From: Methylobacterium sp. WL1
Lineage (GTDB): Bacteria > Pseudomonadota > Alphaproteobacteria > Rhizobiales > Beijerinckiaceae
Direction of reading: 5' to 3'
Assembly (NCBI RefSeq): GCF_008000895.1
Contig: NZ_CP042823.1
Coordinates: 3,438,001 to 3,502,000 of the forward strand
DNA: 64,000 nt
Under the pieces are notes generated by a model. That model was given only the letters and a program-made list of their open reading frames with translations, was not told the origin of the DNA and did not search any database. Shown here in pieces: positions 20,032 through 28,374 of this stretch; the first letter of the stretch is position 1; each line of letters begins with the position of its first letter. The translations under genes and the position numbers were made by a program.

Positions 20032-21594
20032 ATGAGACGATTCTGGCTTCCCGGGCTGATTGCAGCCGCGGGTGCGCTCCTCGCGCCGGCACCGGCCGGT
20101 GCGGAGACGACGGTGCGGGCCGTGCTCGAGGCGGAGATCGTCACCCTCGATCCTTATTTCACCACGGCCTACATCACCCGAACCTTCGGCTTCATGGTCT
20201 ACGACACGCTGTTCGCGCCGGACGCGCGGGGCCTGTTCCAGCCGCAAATGGTCGACACGTGGTCGGTGTCGGATGACCGCCTGACCTGGCGCTTCACCTT
20301 GCGCGACGGCCTGCGCTTCCATGACGGCACGCCCGTCCGGGCCGCCGACTGCGTCGCCTCGCTCAAGCGCTGGGCAGCCCGCAGCGCACTCGGCGGCCGG
20401 CTGATGGACGTGGCGAACGCGCTCGAGCCCGTGGACGACAAAACCTTCGTGCTGACGCTGCGGGAGCCCTACGGCCTCGTGCTCGACACGCTCGGCACCA
20501 CGTCGAGCCCGACGCCCTTCATCATGCCCGCCCGGCTCGCCGCGACGCCGGCCACGACGCAGCTCTCGGAGGTCATGGGATCGGGTCCCTTCGTCTACGA
20601 CCGCGCCGCGCACATCACCGGCGACCACATGCTGTTGCGCAAGAACGCCGATTATCGGCCGCGTCCCGAGCCGGCGGACTTCCTGGCCGGCGGCAAGGTC
20701 GTGAAGGTCGACGCCCTCGACATTCGCGTCATTCCGGACGGGGCGACGGCCGTCGGCGCCCTCGGCGTGGGCGAGATCGATCTCATGCAGTACGCGCCCT
20801 TCGATCTGATCGAACAGATCGAGCGCAACAAGGGCCTGGCGGTGTTGAACTTCACCGGCCCGCACAGGTTCACGGGGCATTACCGCATCAACACGGCGGC
20901 CGCGCCCTTCGACGACCCGGCGATCCGGCGCGTGCTGCTGAGCCTCGTGGATCAGCGCGAGGTCCTGGACGGGTTCGGCCTGGATCCACGCTTCTCGCAG
21001 ACCTGCGACGCCTTCTTCATCTGCGGCTCCCCCTACGAGACGCATGCCGGGACCGAACTCCTGCGCGATCCGTCGGTGGCGGCGGCCCGAGCCGCCCTGA
21101 AGGCGACCGCCTACAAGGGCGAGCCCGTGATCGTGATGGCGGCCAACGATCTCGAGGCGGCGCGCGTCTCCTCGACGATCCTGGCCGACCGGCTGAAACA
21201 GGCCGGCTTCACCGTGGATCTCCAGGTCATGGATTGGGCGGCCCTGCTCGCGCGTCGCACCAAGAAGGCCGGGTGGAACGTCTTCGGCATTCACGCCCTC
21301 GGCCTCGACCTCAGCTCCCCGCTCACGAACTCGGCGATCAACTTCAATTGCAAGGATGCAGCGAGTTCCGGGTTCATGTGCGACCCACGCATGGTCGGGC
21401 TGTTCGACCGGTTCTCCCGCGAGCCCGATCCGGACAAACGGCGTGACATCGCGGGCGAGATTCAGTCCGTCATCTACGGCGAAGGCCTGGTCGTGCCCTT
21501 CGGCCAATTCGCGCAGCCCGCAGCCTACCGGACCACGCTCACCGGCCTGATCCCGTCCGCCATCCCGCTGTTCTGGAACGTTGAGAAGAAATGA
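20032..21594 (+). CDS. Solute-binding protein, family 5, paired with a GMC oxidoreductase
   Basis: 520-aa periplasmic receptor. A Sec signal (RRFWLPGLIAAAGALLAP, cleavage near AGA-ET) precedes the mature domain with AVLEAEIVTLDPYFTTAY, MVDTWSVSDDRLTWRFTL and FHDGTPVRAADCVASL. Several cysteines in its C-terminal half (TCDAFFICGSP, NCKDAASSGFMC) could form disulfides. It overlaps the GMC oxidoreductase gene by ATGA and has no permease genes of its own; it may feed the divergently encoded importer, which is inference. The ligand may be the alcohol-containing substrate of the oxidoreductase. Confidence 0.9.
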   Translation: MRRFWLPGLIAAAGALLAPAPAGAETTVRAVLEAEIVTLDPYFTTAYITRTFGFMVYDTLFAPDARGLFQPQMVDTWSVSDDRLTWRFTLRDGLRFHDGTPVRAADCVASLKRWAARSALGGRLMDVANALEPVDDKTFVLTLREPYGLVLDTLGTTSSPTPFIMPARLAATPATTQLSEVMGSGPFVYDRAAHITGDHMLLRKNADYRPRPEPADFLAGGKVVKVDALDIRVIPDGATAVGALGVGEIDLMQYAPFDLIEQIERNKGLAVLNFTGPHRFTGHYRINTAAAPFDDPAIRRVLLSLVDQREVLDGFGLDPRFSQTCDAFFICGSPYETHAGTELLRDPSVAAARAALKATAYKGEPVIVMAANDLEAARVSSTILADRLKQAGFTVDLQVMDWAALLARRTKKAGWNVFGIHALGLDLSSPLTNSAINFNCKDAASSGFMCDPRMVGLFDRFSREPDPDKRRDIAGEIQSVIYGEGLVVPFGQFAQPAAYRTTLTGLIPSAIPLFWNVEKK

Positions 21595-23168
21595 GCGCAG
21601 CCCTGTACGATGTGGTCGTCGTCGGCGCCGGATCCGCGGGGGCCGCGCTCGCCGCACGCCTCTCGGAAGATCCGAAGCGACGTGTGCTCCTGCTGGAGGC
21701 GGGGCGCGACTGGCGCACCGGCGAGGCCCCGCCGGCCTTGCGCTCGGCCAACATCGTCCCGTTCATGTACGATCCGGACCACCAGGCGGATTGGCAATGG
21801 CCCGGGCTGATGAGCCGGCGGACGCGCGTGCAGGAGCCCCGCTTTTATTGGCGTGGGCGTGCGCTCGGCGGCAGCTCGACGGTCAACGCACAGATCGCGA
21901 TCCGCGGTGTCCCGGCGGCCTTCGATGCCTGGGCGGAACAGGGCTGCACCGGCTGGTCGGCCCGTGACGTGCTGCCGCTCTTCGACCGGATCGAGGACGA
22001 CGCCGAATTCGGCACGGAGGCCGGCATCCGTCGTGGCGGTCCGCTCCCGGTCTACCGTGCGCCGCCGGAGGCCTGGGGCGCGGTGGATCTCGGGCTGCGG
22101 GACGCAGCCCTCGCTGTCGGCCATCCCTGGAAGGCGAACCTCAACGCTCCGGAGGGCGAAGGCGTCTCGTGCAATCCTATCAACAGTCGCGATGGGCACC
22201 GTGTCACCACCAACGACGCCTACCTCGAGCCGGCACGCGGGCGGCCCAATCTCGAGATCCGCGGCGGCGCCCTCGTCGATCGCGTCCTGTTCGAGGGACG
22301 CCGCGCGGTCGGGATCCGCGTCCGCTTCGGGACGGGGCCCTGGACCGAAGTTCACGGCCACGAGATCGTCCTGTGCGCCGGCGCCATCCATAGCCCGGCC
22401 ATCCTGATGCGCTCCGGGATCGGCCCGGCCGCGCAGCTCCACGCCCTCGGCATCCCCGTTCTTCAGGCCCGCGAGGCGGTCGGCGGCCATTTCATGGATC
22501 ACCCGATCCTGCGGGCGACGATGGATCTGCGGCCCGACCACCGGGCGTTCGGTCCGGACGCGCGACACACCAACTGCTGCGTGACGTATTCCAGCGGTCT
22601 CGCGGGCGGCGGCGAGCGCGACATGATCCTCGTCGCCTACAATCACCGGGGCCTGACGGGTCCGGAGCCGACCCCGCAAGGGGCCGTCGGCGTCGGGCTG
22701 TACGATGCGTTCTCGCGCGGTTCGCTGCACCTCACGTCGGCCGATCCCGAGATCAATCCGGTCATCGAGGAGAACATGCTGGACGATCCGCGCGATCGCC
22801 TGCGCATGCGCGATGCGGTGCGACGCCTCGCGCACCTGATGGCGCAGCCGGCCCTGGCCGATCTCGCCACGGCGATCCGGTTCGGAGAAAGCCCGCTCGC
22901 GATCGGCGAGGCCGCGCGCCTCCCGGATACCGAACTCGATGCCCTGATGCTCGCCGAAGCCGGCGATATCCAGCACGCGGCCGGCACCTGCCGCATGAGC
23001 GGATGGCAGGACGCATCCGGCGTCGTCGACCCGGATCTCAAGGTTCGCGAGATTGGCGGACTGCGCGTCTGCGATGCGTCGATCATGCCCAGTGATTGCC
23101 GGGCCAACTTGCACTTCACCTGCGTGATGATCGGCGAACATCTCGCTCGGAGCATGGCCAAGCAATAA
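21591..23168 (+). CDS. GMC family FAD-dependent oxidoreductase (choline dehydrogenase-like)
   Basis: 525-aa flavoenzyme. The dinucleotide fold VVVGAGSAGAALAARLSE is at residues 9-26 with Glu36-type ribose contact LLLEAG. GMC signature 1 region WRGRALGGSSTVNAQIAIRG and signature 2 GAIHSPAILMRSGIGPA are present. The C-terminal block HAAGTCRMSG with LRVCDASIMPSD closes the FAD site; the active-site pair is the late His in NLHFTCVMIGEHLA, where the more usual Asn-containing GN motif reads A-N-L-H. It oxidises primary or secondary alcohols. Overlap with the upstream receptor suggests uptake followed by oxidation. Confidence 0.9.
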   Translation: MSAALYDVVVVGAGSAGAALAARLSEDPKRRVLLLEAGRDWRTGEAPPALRSANIVPFMYDPDHQADWQWPGLMSRRTRVQEPRFYWRGRALGGSSTVNAQIAIRGVPAAFDAWAEQGCTGWSARDVLPLFDRIEDDAEFGTEAGIRRGGPLPVYRAPPEAWGAVDLGLRDAALAVGHPWKANLNAPEGEGVSCNPINSRDGHRVTTNDAYLEPARGRPNLEIRGGALVDRVLFEGRRAVGIRVRFGTGPWTEVHGHEIVLCAGAIHSPAILMRSGIGPAAQLHALGIPVLQAREAVGGHFMDHPILRATMDLRPDHRAFGPDARHTNCCVTYSSGLAGGGERDMILVAYNHRGLTGPEPTPQGAVGVGLYDAFSRGSLHLTSADPEINPVIEENMLDDPRDRLRMRDAVRRLAHLMAQPALADLATAIRFGESPLAIGEAARLPDTELDALMLAEAGDIQHAAGTCRMSGWQDASGVVDPDLKVREIGGLRVCDASIMPSDCRANLHFTCVMIGEHLARSMAKQ

Positions 23169-23387
23169 GCTGAAGCTCTTTCATGTGCCGAATTTTATGA
23201 TTCACTGCCGTGCATCGCCCACTCGGACGAGCCTGCGAGGCTTGTGCGAATCGCGGAACGAGGGCTGCTTCCTCTCGACGGAACACCGAACGCAACCGGT
23301 TTCTTTTCGGCCAGATCCCGTCGTTCATGGCCGCTCAGACGGTGGTGACCGGACCCATCTTCAGCGGCCTGCGATGTGCGGCCTGCA

Positions 23388-23618
23388 TCAAGAGGTCCGC
23401 GTTATGCGCGCTTCGATTATGCGGAGCGCCTCAAGCCGTTCATCGTCGTTCGGCAGTGCGCGGAAAGCCCGGATCAACCTGGCGAGCAGGTAGGTGCCGT
23501 GCAGATCACCGGCTTTGTCCAGTTCGACAGCACTTTCAGTCGCAAACACTTGCGCAGGCACGCTGAGGGCTGCCGCAATCAATCGCAGGAGATGATCGTC
23601 TCGCTCGTCGTGCGCCAA
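23388..23618 (-). CDS. Small helical protein downstream of luxR
   Basis: 76 aa from a TTG start (no in-frame ATG); GAGG lies about a dozen bases upstream, so the start is uncertain. Sequence: DDHLLRLIAAALSVPAQVFA, then a second amphipathic region LLARLIRAFRALPNDDERLE and ALRIIEARI. The pattern resembles the small DNA-binding-like proteins with 'LLxLIAxALxVPxxxF' that are common in Methylobacterium, but no domain can be named with certainty. It starts about 45 bases after the luxR stop on the same strand, so it may be co-transcribed and quorum-related. Composition is less GC-rich than the surroundings. Confidence 0.5.
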   Translation of the reverse strand: MAHDERDDHLLRLIAAALSVPAQVFATESAVELDKAGDLHGTYLLARLIRAFRALPNDDERLEALRIIEARITRTS

Positions 23619-23662
23619 GGGCTATCCGAATCCTCTGTCGGCCGATGCGGGATGCCTCCTAC

Positions 23663-24394
23663 CTAGACGATCAAACCGAGCCGGAAACCCTCGGCCACAG
23701 ACTGAGCCCGATTGCGTGTTCGAAGTTTCGTGCGCACCCCGCGCAGGTGTGAGTCGACCCCGTGTTCCGAGATGCCCATGATCTCGCCGATTTCCCAGTC
23801 GGTTTTGCCCTCAGCGGTCCACTGAAGGGTCTCACGCTCGCGCGGTGAAAGGCCAGCGGATTGTTCGATTGGCTGGCCGCGCACAAGTAGGCCGTGACCG
23901 AAGGCGTAGCTGGCGACAAGCGTCAGCATTCCGCGATGCTCGGGGGCTATCTCGAGCCGGCGGCCGGCAAAGCTCATCCCGCCGATCTCACCCTCGACGG
24001 TCGTCAGGGGGACCGTGTAGCCGTCGCGAAGGCCGAACTCGGCCGCCTCGTTCATAATTTGAACAGCGGTCTCCGACGTCGGCGACGGAAGTGCGGGGTC
24101 GCGCCAGCCAAATCCCGTCTGCCTGTGCAGGGTTTGCACGACGATCGGATCGTGTGCGGCGTAGCGCCGATGCAGGTACCGTTGCCGCCACTCGTCGGGA
24201 ACGCTTTCCATCACCAGGAACTGCCGATTGAAGCTGGTTAAGGCGGACGATGTAGGGAGAAGCCCGGCGATGATCGCGTCGATCCCAAAACCCGCGAGTT
24301 GGCGGTGTACCGTTGAAACCACCTCGGGAACGCTGCCGGCTCGGTCAAGCTCTTTAAGCAACTTGAGCGTGTGATCGAGTGATTTTCGGCTCAC
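23663..24394 (-). CDS. LuxR-family autoinducer-binding transcriptional regulator
   Basis: 243 aa. The N-terminal autoinducer-binding domain contains VMESVPDEWRQRYLHRRYAA, DPIVVQTLHRQTGFGWRD and FGLRDGYTVPLTTVEGEIGG, including the W, Y, D and P/W positions that line the acyl-HSL pocket. The C-terminal LuxR HTH runs from LSPRERETLQWTAEGKTDWE to GVRTKLRTRNRAQSVAEG with the invariant E of 'RE'. Start is GTG with AGGGG at five bases. It faces luxI head to head, so it is the likely cognate receptor, and the palindrome between them is a likely operator. Confidence 0.92.
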   Translation of the reverse strand: MSRKSLDHTLKLLKELDRAGSVPEVVSTVHRQLAGFGIDAIIAGLLPTSSALTSFNRQFLVMESVPDEWRQRYLHRRYAAHDPIVVQTLHRQTGFGWRDPALPSPTSETAVQIMNEAAEFGLRDGYTVPLTTVEGEIGGMSFAGRRLEIAPEHRGMLTLVASYAFGHGLLVRGQPIEQSAGLSPRERETLQWTAEGKTDWEIGEIMGISEHGVDSHLRGVRTKLRTRNRAQSVAEGFRLGLIV

Positions 24395-24500
24395 GACAGC
24401 CCCTATCGTCTGCTCTCGAAAGCTTCGAGCCGCGGTTCAACCGACGATAGCACCGAGACCTCATCTCCGGAAATAGCCCGCACCGCGCAACAAACAGGCG

Positions 24501-24524
24501 GACACCACGCGTTCGCGTGGTGTC
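24501..24524. promoter_or_regulatory. Perfect palindrome upstream of luxI, candidate lux-box operator
   Basis: Ten-base arms GACACCACGC and GCGTGGTGTC flank a 4-base centre (GTTC), a perfect inverted repeat of 24 bases. It ends 42 bases before the luxI ATG, where a lux box overlapping -35 would be expected, and lies about 107 bases from the luxR start. It does not match the classical Vibrio lux-box sequence, so binding by the neighbouring LuxR protein is inferred from position and symmetry. A transcriptional hairpin is the alternative reading. Confidence 0.55.
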
Positions 24525-24566
24525 GCGCGCCGCGTCGGGCGGGCACACCAAGCACGGAGGTGTTTC

Positions 24567-25199
24567 ATGATTAAAGTCATCACTGCCGCGAATATCGATC
24601 ATAACCGAGAGCTAATGGAGCAAGCGTGGCGCCTGCGGCATAGAATTTTCGTGGAGGAGATGGGCTGGGCGGCAATCGCGCGCGATGACGAGCGTGAGAT
24701 CGACGAGTTCGACGATGAACATGCCGTCCATCTTCTCGCAGTCGACGACGATGAGGTTGTGGGATACTCCAGGCTCCTCCCAACTTTACGCCCCTACGTT
24801 CTGTCCACGCATTTGCCGCAGCTTTGCGAAGGCGTGCCACCCGCCTCGCCGCATATCGTCGAGTGGAGTCGGATCGGCGTCGCCGGCCCCGCCCGCACCT
24901 CGGGCCGTCGGCTCAATCCAACCGCTCTGGCCATTCTCACGGGCATCGTCGAGTGGGGGCTGCCTCGTGGCCTGAAAGGCTTCGTCTCCGAGATGCCAAC
25001 GAGTTGGCTTCTACGGCTGCTTCAGCTGCACATCCATGCCCTGCCCCTTGGGCTTCCGCAGACGATCGATGACGTCGAGATCGTCGCGGTCAATGCCGGC
25101 TTCGACGGCCGCAGCCTCCGACAACTCCAGAAGATGCGCGGGAGCACGGATTCGGTCTTGGCGCCGGAGAGCCGGGTCGCCGCCCGGTTGGCAAGCTGA
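24567..25199 (+). CDS. Acyl-homoserine-lactone synthase, LuxI family
   Basis: 210-aa GNAT-fold autoinducer synthase. The invariant residues are all in place: R24 and F28 in RLRHRIF, W34 in EMGW, the acidic DEREIDEFDD stretch (D46/D50), R69 in GYSRLLPT, and E99/R102 in VEWSRIGV. It joins an acyl group from acyl-ACP (or acyl-CoA) to S-adenosylmethionine and lactonises it. The C-terminal half has the usual acyl-specificity variability, so the chain length cannot be predicted. Ribosome site GGAGGTG lies just upstream of the ATG. A 59-codon ORF follows after 14 bases and may share the transcript. Confidence 0.94.
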   Translation: MIKVITAANIDHNRELMEQAWRLRHRIFVEEMGWAAIARDDEREIDEFDDEHAVHLLAVDDDEVVGYSRLLPTLRPYVLSTHLPQLCEGVPPASPHIVEWSRIGVAGPARTSGRRLNPTALAILTGIVEWGLPRGLKGFVSEMPTSWLLRLLQLHIHALPLGLPQTIDDVEIVAVNAGFDGRSLRQLQKMRGSTDSVLAPESRVAARLAS

Positions 25200-25213
25200 A
25201 GAAGGCCGCCTTC

Positions 25214-25393
25214 ATGAGCAACGCGTTGGCCGATGGCAGCCATGTCGACAACGGGGGTGAGCTCATAAGGCGCGCCGCCGAGCAGGCCCTGGATCTGCGA
25301 CAGACCGTCAACGAACTGGTCGATCCGCAGCTACGCGAACTTGTTGACGTTGTACTGATCGAACTTGGATTTCGCCTTTCCAAGCTGAAATGA
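25214..25393 (+). CDS. Small ORF (59 aa) directly downstream of luxI
   Basis: An ATG with GAAGAAGG upstream opens a frame reading MSNALADGSHVDNGGELIRR, then AAEQALDLRQTVNELVDPQ and a hydrophobic-helix end LRELVDVVLIELGFRLSKLK. It is acidic in the middle and predicted mostly helical, without signal peptide or membrane helix. The 14-base gap to luxI, same strand and good ribosome site argue for a real co-transcribed gene. I recognise no domain. It could be a modulator of the quorum circuit, but nothing in sequence proves this. Confidence 0.6.
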   Translation: MSNALADGSHVDNGGELIRRAAEQALDLRQTVNELVDPQLRELVDVVLIELGFRLSKLK

Positions 25394-25573
25394 CGATCGT
25401 CCTGCACAACATCTCCAGGTAGCGGAACCTAAGAATCGCGCCACCGCACATCTTACGTTGCCGACCAATATCATCGTCCTGCCGCTGGAACCGGCCGAAA
25501 ATCCAGCGGCAGGCCCCTGATTCCTGAAAATACTTACTGGCCATGCCAAGATCCAGCAAGAGGAATCAGTCTC

Positions 25574-26077
25574 ATGCTTTCGCCGACAGCAGAAGGCCAT
25601 GCAAGGAAAAATCCAATGCCCAAAATGTCTTCTCAAGAATCACTGCCACACTCATGCCTTGAGCTGGCAGCTGAGATCACGGCCGCCTATGTCACCAACA
25701 ATCACATCGCGGCGACCGATCTGCCAGGTTTGTTCGAGTCCATTCACTGGGCACTTTGCAACCTGGAGCAGCCATCCGACGAACTCCGTTCAGCCATCGC
25801 AACCACTGAAGTCCCGAGTCCTGCACAGATCCGCAGGTCGGTCCAGCATGACCACATCATGAGCTTTATCGACGGACGTTTGTACAGAACCCTAAAGCGA
25901 CATCTCACCGCCCACGGCCTTACGCCTGAGACGTACCGTGCCCGCTACCGCCTGCCCAACGACTACCCGACTGTGGCCCCCAGCTACGCCGAGCAACGCT
26001 CGGCGATCGCGAAGGCGATCGGTCTTGGGGTACCGGGGGCACAGAGTGTTCGGCGCCCGCAACAGGCCGCCGAGTGA
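25574..26077 (+). CDS. MucR/Ros family transcriptional regulator lacking the zinc-finger Cys
   Basis: 167 aa. ELAAEITAAYVTNNHIAATD and LPGLFESIHWAL match the MucR N-terminal oligomerisation region. The DNA-binding part reads SVQHDHIMSFIDGRLYRTL then KRHLTAHGLTPETYRARY and LPNDYPTVAPSYAEQRSAIA. Family members usually have Cys where Ser97 stands (IVCLEDG); the His pair 110/114 remains. Metal-free MucR-like proteins are known from Mesorhizobium, so it may still fold. Starts at 25574 (GAGGA at nine bases) or 25616 (AAGGA at eight); the shorter form begins closer to known homologues. MucR proteins repress many cell-surface and virulence genes at AT-rich targets. Confidence 0.85.
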   Translation: MLSPTAEGHARKNPMPKMSSQESLPHSCLELAAEITAAYVTNNHIAATDLPGLFESIHWALCNLEQPSDELRSAIATTEVPSPAQIRRSVQHDHIMSFIDGRLYRTLKRHLTAHGLTPETYRARYRLPNDYPTVAPSYAEQRSAIAKAIGLGVPGAQSVRRPQQAAE

Positions 26078-26535
26078 GACCCGGAGGCTCACCTTTCGGC
26101 CGGACCAAGACCCGGGGACCCTCACCAGCCCGAGACCTTGCACAGGCCGCGGTTGGCAAACGGGGTCAACGCCAGCATGGCTCAAAGCCATACCTCAGGG
26201 AGGACGACTTTTGAGGGGTCAGGTCACGTCAACGGTGAGACGGGCGGCAAAAGCATGGCGTGGGTTTTCCCCCAGTTGGCGGGAAGCAGTCATGCCGCCA
26301 GCGATGAGATTGCAACGATCAGGTGCTTGATGCCGCAATTGAACGCATTCGGCACGAACCATCCGGTTCGGTCCTCTATCCCAAAGAGCGGCAGGCTCTT
26401 TACCAGGCCCCGCTCCTCGCGTGACCGGTGGTGAACGGCACCCTGCGGTCGGAGCGGGTGTCACCCGACAGGAACCGGGACCGATGAAGGAGCTTGGCTC
26501 ACCAAGTCGGTACGGTCGCCGGCCGGGAGAAACGC
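26078..26535. other. Gene-poor region after the MucR-like gene
   Basis: 458 bases without a supported gene. A 33-codon frame starting GTG at 26323 (LDAAIERIRHEPSGSVLYP then KERQALYQAPLLA) reads like a real protein but lacks a good ribosome site and start; it may be the end of a lost gene. Other frames are compositional. Confidence 0.35.
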
Positions 26536-26745
26536 ATGTCTGCCGATACTGAGAAGCACCGCGCCCTGCTTGGCGCCCTCAAGGACGCCCACGGCAAGGG
26601 CGACGGGTCATTCGAGAACGCTGTCACGGCGGCGTTCGAACACGTCTTCGAGCACCTGGGCCGCCTGAACGACCACGTCGCACGGGGCGGTCCCGATGGG
26701 GAGGAACGGCGCCTGGAGGACGGGGAATCTGCGACTTTACGATAA
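26536..26745 (+). CDS. Small conserved-looking hypothetical protein
   Basis: 69 aa starting at an ATG with GGGAG at seven bases. It reads MSADTEKHRALLGALKDAHG, then KGDGSFENAVTAAFEHVFEH and LGRLNDHVARGG with a charged tail. Predicted soluble and helical, with no signal peptide. The natural codon pattern and ribosome site support it; a TTG 14 codons upstream is a weaker start. No domain recognised. It converges with msrA, about 55 bases away. Confidence 0.55.
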   Translation: MSADTEKHRALLGALKDAHGKGDGSFENAVTAAFEHVFEHLGRLNDHVARGGPDGEERRLEDGESATLR

Positions 26746-26800
26746 TCGCGGCCCCTCGTTGCGGCGTTGACGCTCAGGTGCGCCAACGCCTTTCGGTGGA

Positions 26801-27319
26801 TCAGGAATTCTGCGCGGCCGCGGACCGTACGGGAAGGGCCCAGTTCGGTCTGACGAAGTGGCAGGTGTACCCATCGGGCCGCCGCTCCAGGTAATCCTGG
26901 TGTTCGGGCTCGGCCTCCCAGAAGTCTTCGGCGGGCGCCACCTCGGTCACGACCTTCCCGGGCCACAGGCCGGACGCGTCGACGTCGGCGATGGTGTCCT
27001 CCGCCACCCGACGCTGGTCGTCGTCGGTGTAGTAGATCGCCGAACGGTAGCTCAGGCCGCGATCGTTGCCTTGGCGGTTCGGGGTGGTGGGGTCGTGGAT
27101 CTGGAAAAAGAACTCCAGCACGCGCCGGAAGCTCGTCCGTGTCGGGTCGTAGACGATTTCGATGGCCTCAGCGTGGGTGCCGTGGTTGCGGTAAGTGGCG
27201 TTCGGCACGTCGCCGCCGGTGTAGCCGACCCGGGTCGACAGCACGCCTTCCTGACGCCGGATCAGGTCTTGCATACCCCAGAAGCATCCGCCTGCCAGCA
27301 CCGCTCTCTCGCTACCCAT
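26801..27319 (-). CDS. msrA: Peptide-methionine (S)-S-oxide reductase
   Basis: 172 aa. The catalytic motif GCFWG (Cys12) sits at the N-terminus, followed by [20 protein letters not shown] and [20 protein letters not shown], the methionine-sulfoxide pocket. [16 protein letters not shown] near the end contains the probable recycling Cys. It reduces S-form methionine sulfoxide in proteins using thioredoxin. The ATG has GGAGG at five bases, which decides the start over an upstream alternative eight codons away. Stand-alone, with no msrB next to it. Confidence 0.95.
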   Translation of the reverse strand: MGSERAVLAGGCFWGMQDLIRRQEGVLSTRVGYTGGDVPNATYRNHGTHAEAIEIVYDPTRTSFRRVLEFFFQIHDPTTPNRQGNDRGLSYRSAIYYTDDDQRRVAEDTIADVDASGLWPGKVVTEVAPAEDFWEAEPEHQDYLERRPDGYTCHFVRPNWALPVRSAAAQNS

Positions 27320-27395
27320 GTTGTCCTCCGTAAGCTCCTGCACACTCCTAGATAGGGGCTCCGACTGCGCTTACCCCATGGCCCGGTCTACCTGC

Positions 27396-27735
27396 TGTCA
27401 AACAGCGTTGATCATTGACCCCTAGGATGGGTGTGGCGGGACGCCCCTGATCAGCCCTGCGAAGCGAGTCGAGGGGGCACAGCCGGTCAGATCGGGGGCC
27501 AGCGGACGCGATGCGTGTGCCGGCCTCAGGCGCGGTTCTTGAAGCGCCAGTTCTCCTTGCCTGTCTCGACGATCCCGCAATGGTGGGTGAGCCGGTCGAG
27601 CAGCGCCGGGTCATTTTGGCGTCGCCGGCGAAGATGCTGGGCCATTCCCCGAAGGCGAGGTTGGTGGTGACCACGATCGAGGTGGTCTCGGAGAGCTTGC
27701 CGATCGGGTGGAACAGGAGCTGGCCGCCCGACAGT
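27396..27735 (-). mobile_element. IS21-family remnant (terminal end plus istB 3' part)
   Basis: The right-hand piece of an IS21-type element. A terminal-repeat-like sequence (TGTCAAACAGCGTTGATCAT, then TGACCCC) at 27396-27423 resembles IS21-family ends, and the istB C-terminus lies just inside it. istA and the other end are missing, so it cannot move by itself. Confidence 0.6.
27526..27735 (-). pseudogene. istB: Truncated, frameshifted istB (IS21 helper ATPase)
   Basis: The remaining codons give GGQLLFHPIGKLSETTSI, VVTTNLAFGEWPSIFAGDAK and, in a second frame, ALLDRLTHHCGIVETGKENW with a RFKNRA end. These are the C-terminal AAA+ part of IstB, including sensor-1 (TTN). One base is missing near 27606, moving the end out of frame. 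The Walker A half is gone. IstB assists the IstA transposase; this copy is dead. Confidence 0.75.
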
Positions 27736-28009
27736 GTGCACCTTCATAGGCGCACGGCTGCGAGGCAGCAGGGATGAAGGGGGGACGAGGCCGGTTAAAC
27801 CGCAAGATCGGAACCGTGCCGCTGAGCATAGCTTGAACCCATCCCGAGCCAACGCCCACGGTTCAGGCAAGCGCGACGCTCCATCGGTCGGAATTGGCGA
27901 CATGCTGATGGCCGACCGAAGCCACCATCGTCCAGGGTCGTCCATCCCGCTCGACTGGGCACAAACTGGACGCCGGCCAGAACAGTCTAAGCTGAGTGCT
28001 TCATATTTT

Positions 28010-28051
28010 TGGCGCTCCCAAGGGGAATCGAACCCCTGTTTTCGCCGTGAG
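28010..28051. repeat. attL-like copy of the tRNA-Glu 3' end
   Basis: 42 bases identical to the CCA, acceptor, T-arm and part of the anticodon arm of the tRNA-Glu gene at 30584-30625, in the same orientation. The match stops abruptly at the anticodon stem, so this is a displaced attachment site and not a tRNA. Confidence 0.85.
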
Positions 28052-28374
28052 TCATCGCCGTGTAAGCCGCTATAATCAGGGAGTTTTTTGATCTGAGGCA
28101 TTTGACCGGCGGTCCCTGAAGGGTCCACTTTTGTATCCCCAAAGTGGGTCGGCTGTGTACCCCCTCAGACGTTCTGTAAGCGGCCCTGGCCCTATACACG
28201 AGAGAGTTGAGGATATTCACCAACGGCACATTGCCGGGGTGCCACTCTAGGCGGTAGCTTCTTGATTCGTTCTACTCCTTTGAGATCTCAGATGGCTAAG
28301 CGGTCCGGTGAAAGAGGTGGCTTGGTTCGTCTGAACAGCGACCTGGGCTTGGATAAGTGGATCTTCTGCCGATT

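Noticed and set aside
20002..21657. 551-codon minus-strand frame opposite the solute-binding protein
   Set aside because: Antisense shadow; the plus strand encodes a complete family-5 receptor with signal peptide.
26323..26424. 33-codon ORF with natural-looking sequence
   Set aside because: GTG start without ribosome site and no conserved partner; kept only as a note in the intergenic entry.
28010..28051. Second tRNA-Glu gene
   Set aside because: Only the 3' 42 bases match; D-arm and 5' acceptor strand are absent, so it is an attachment-site copy.
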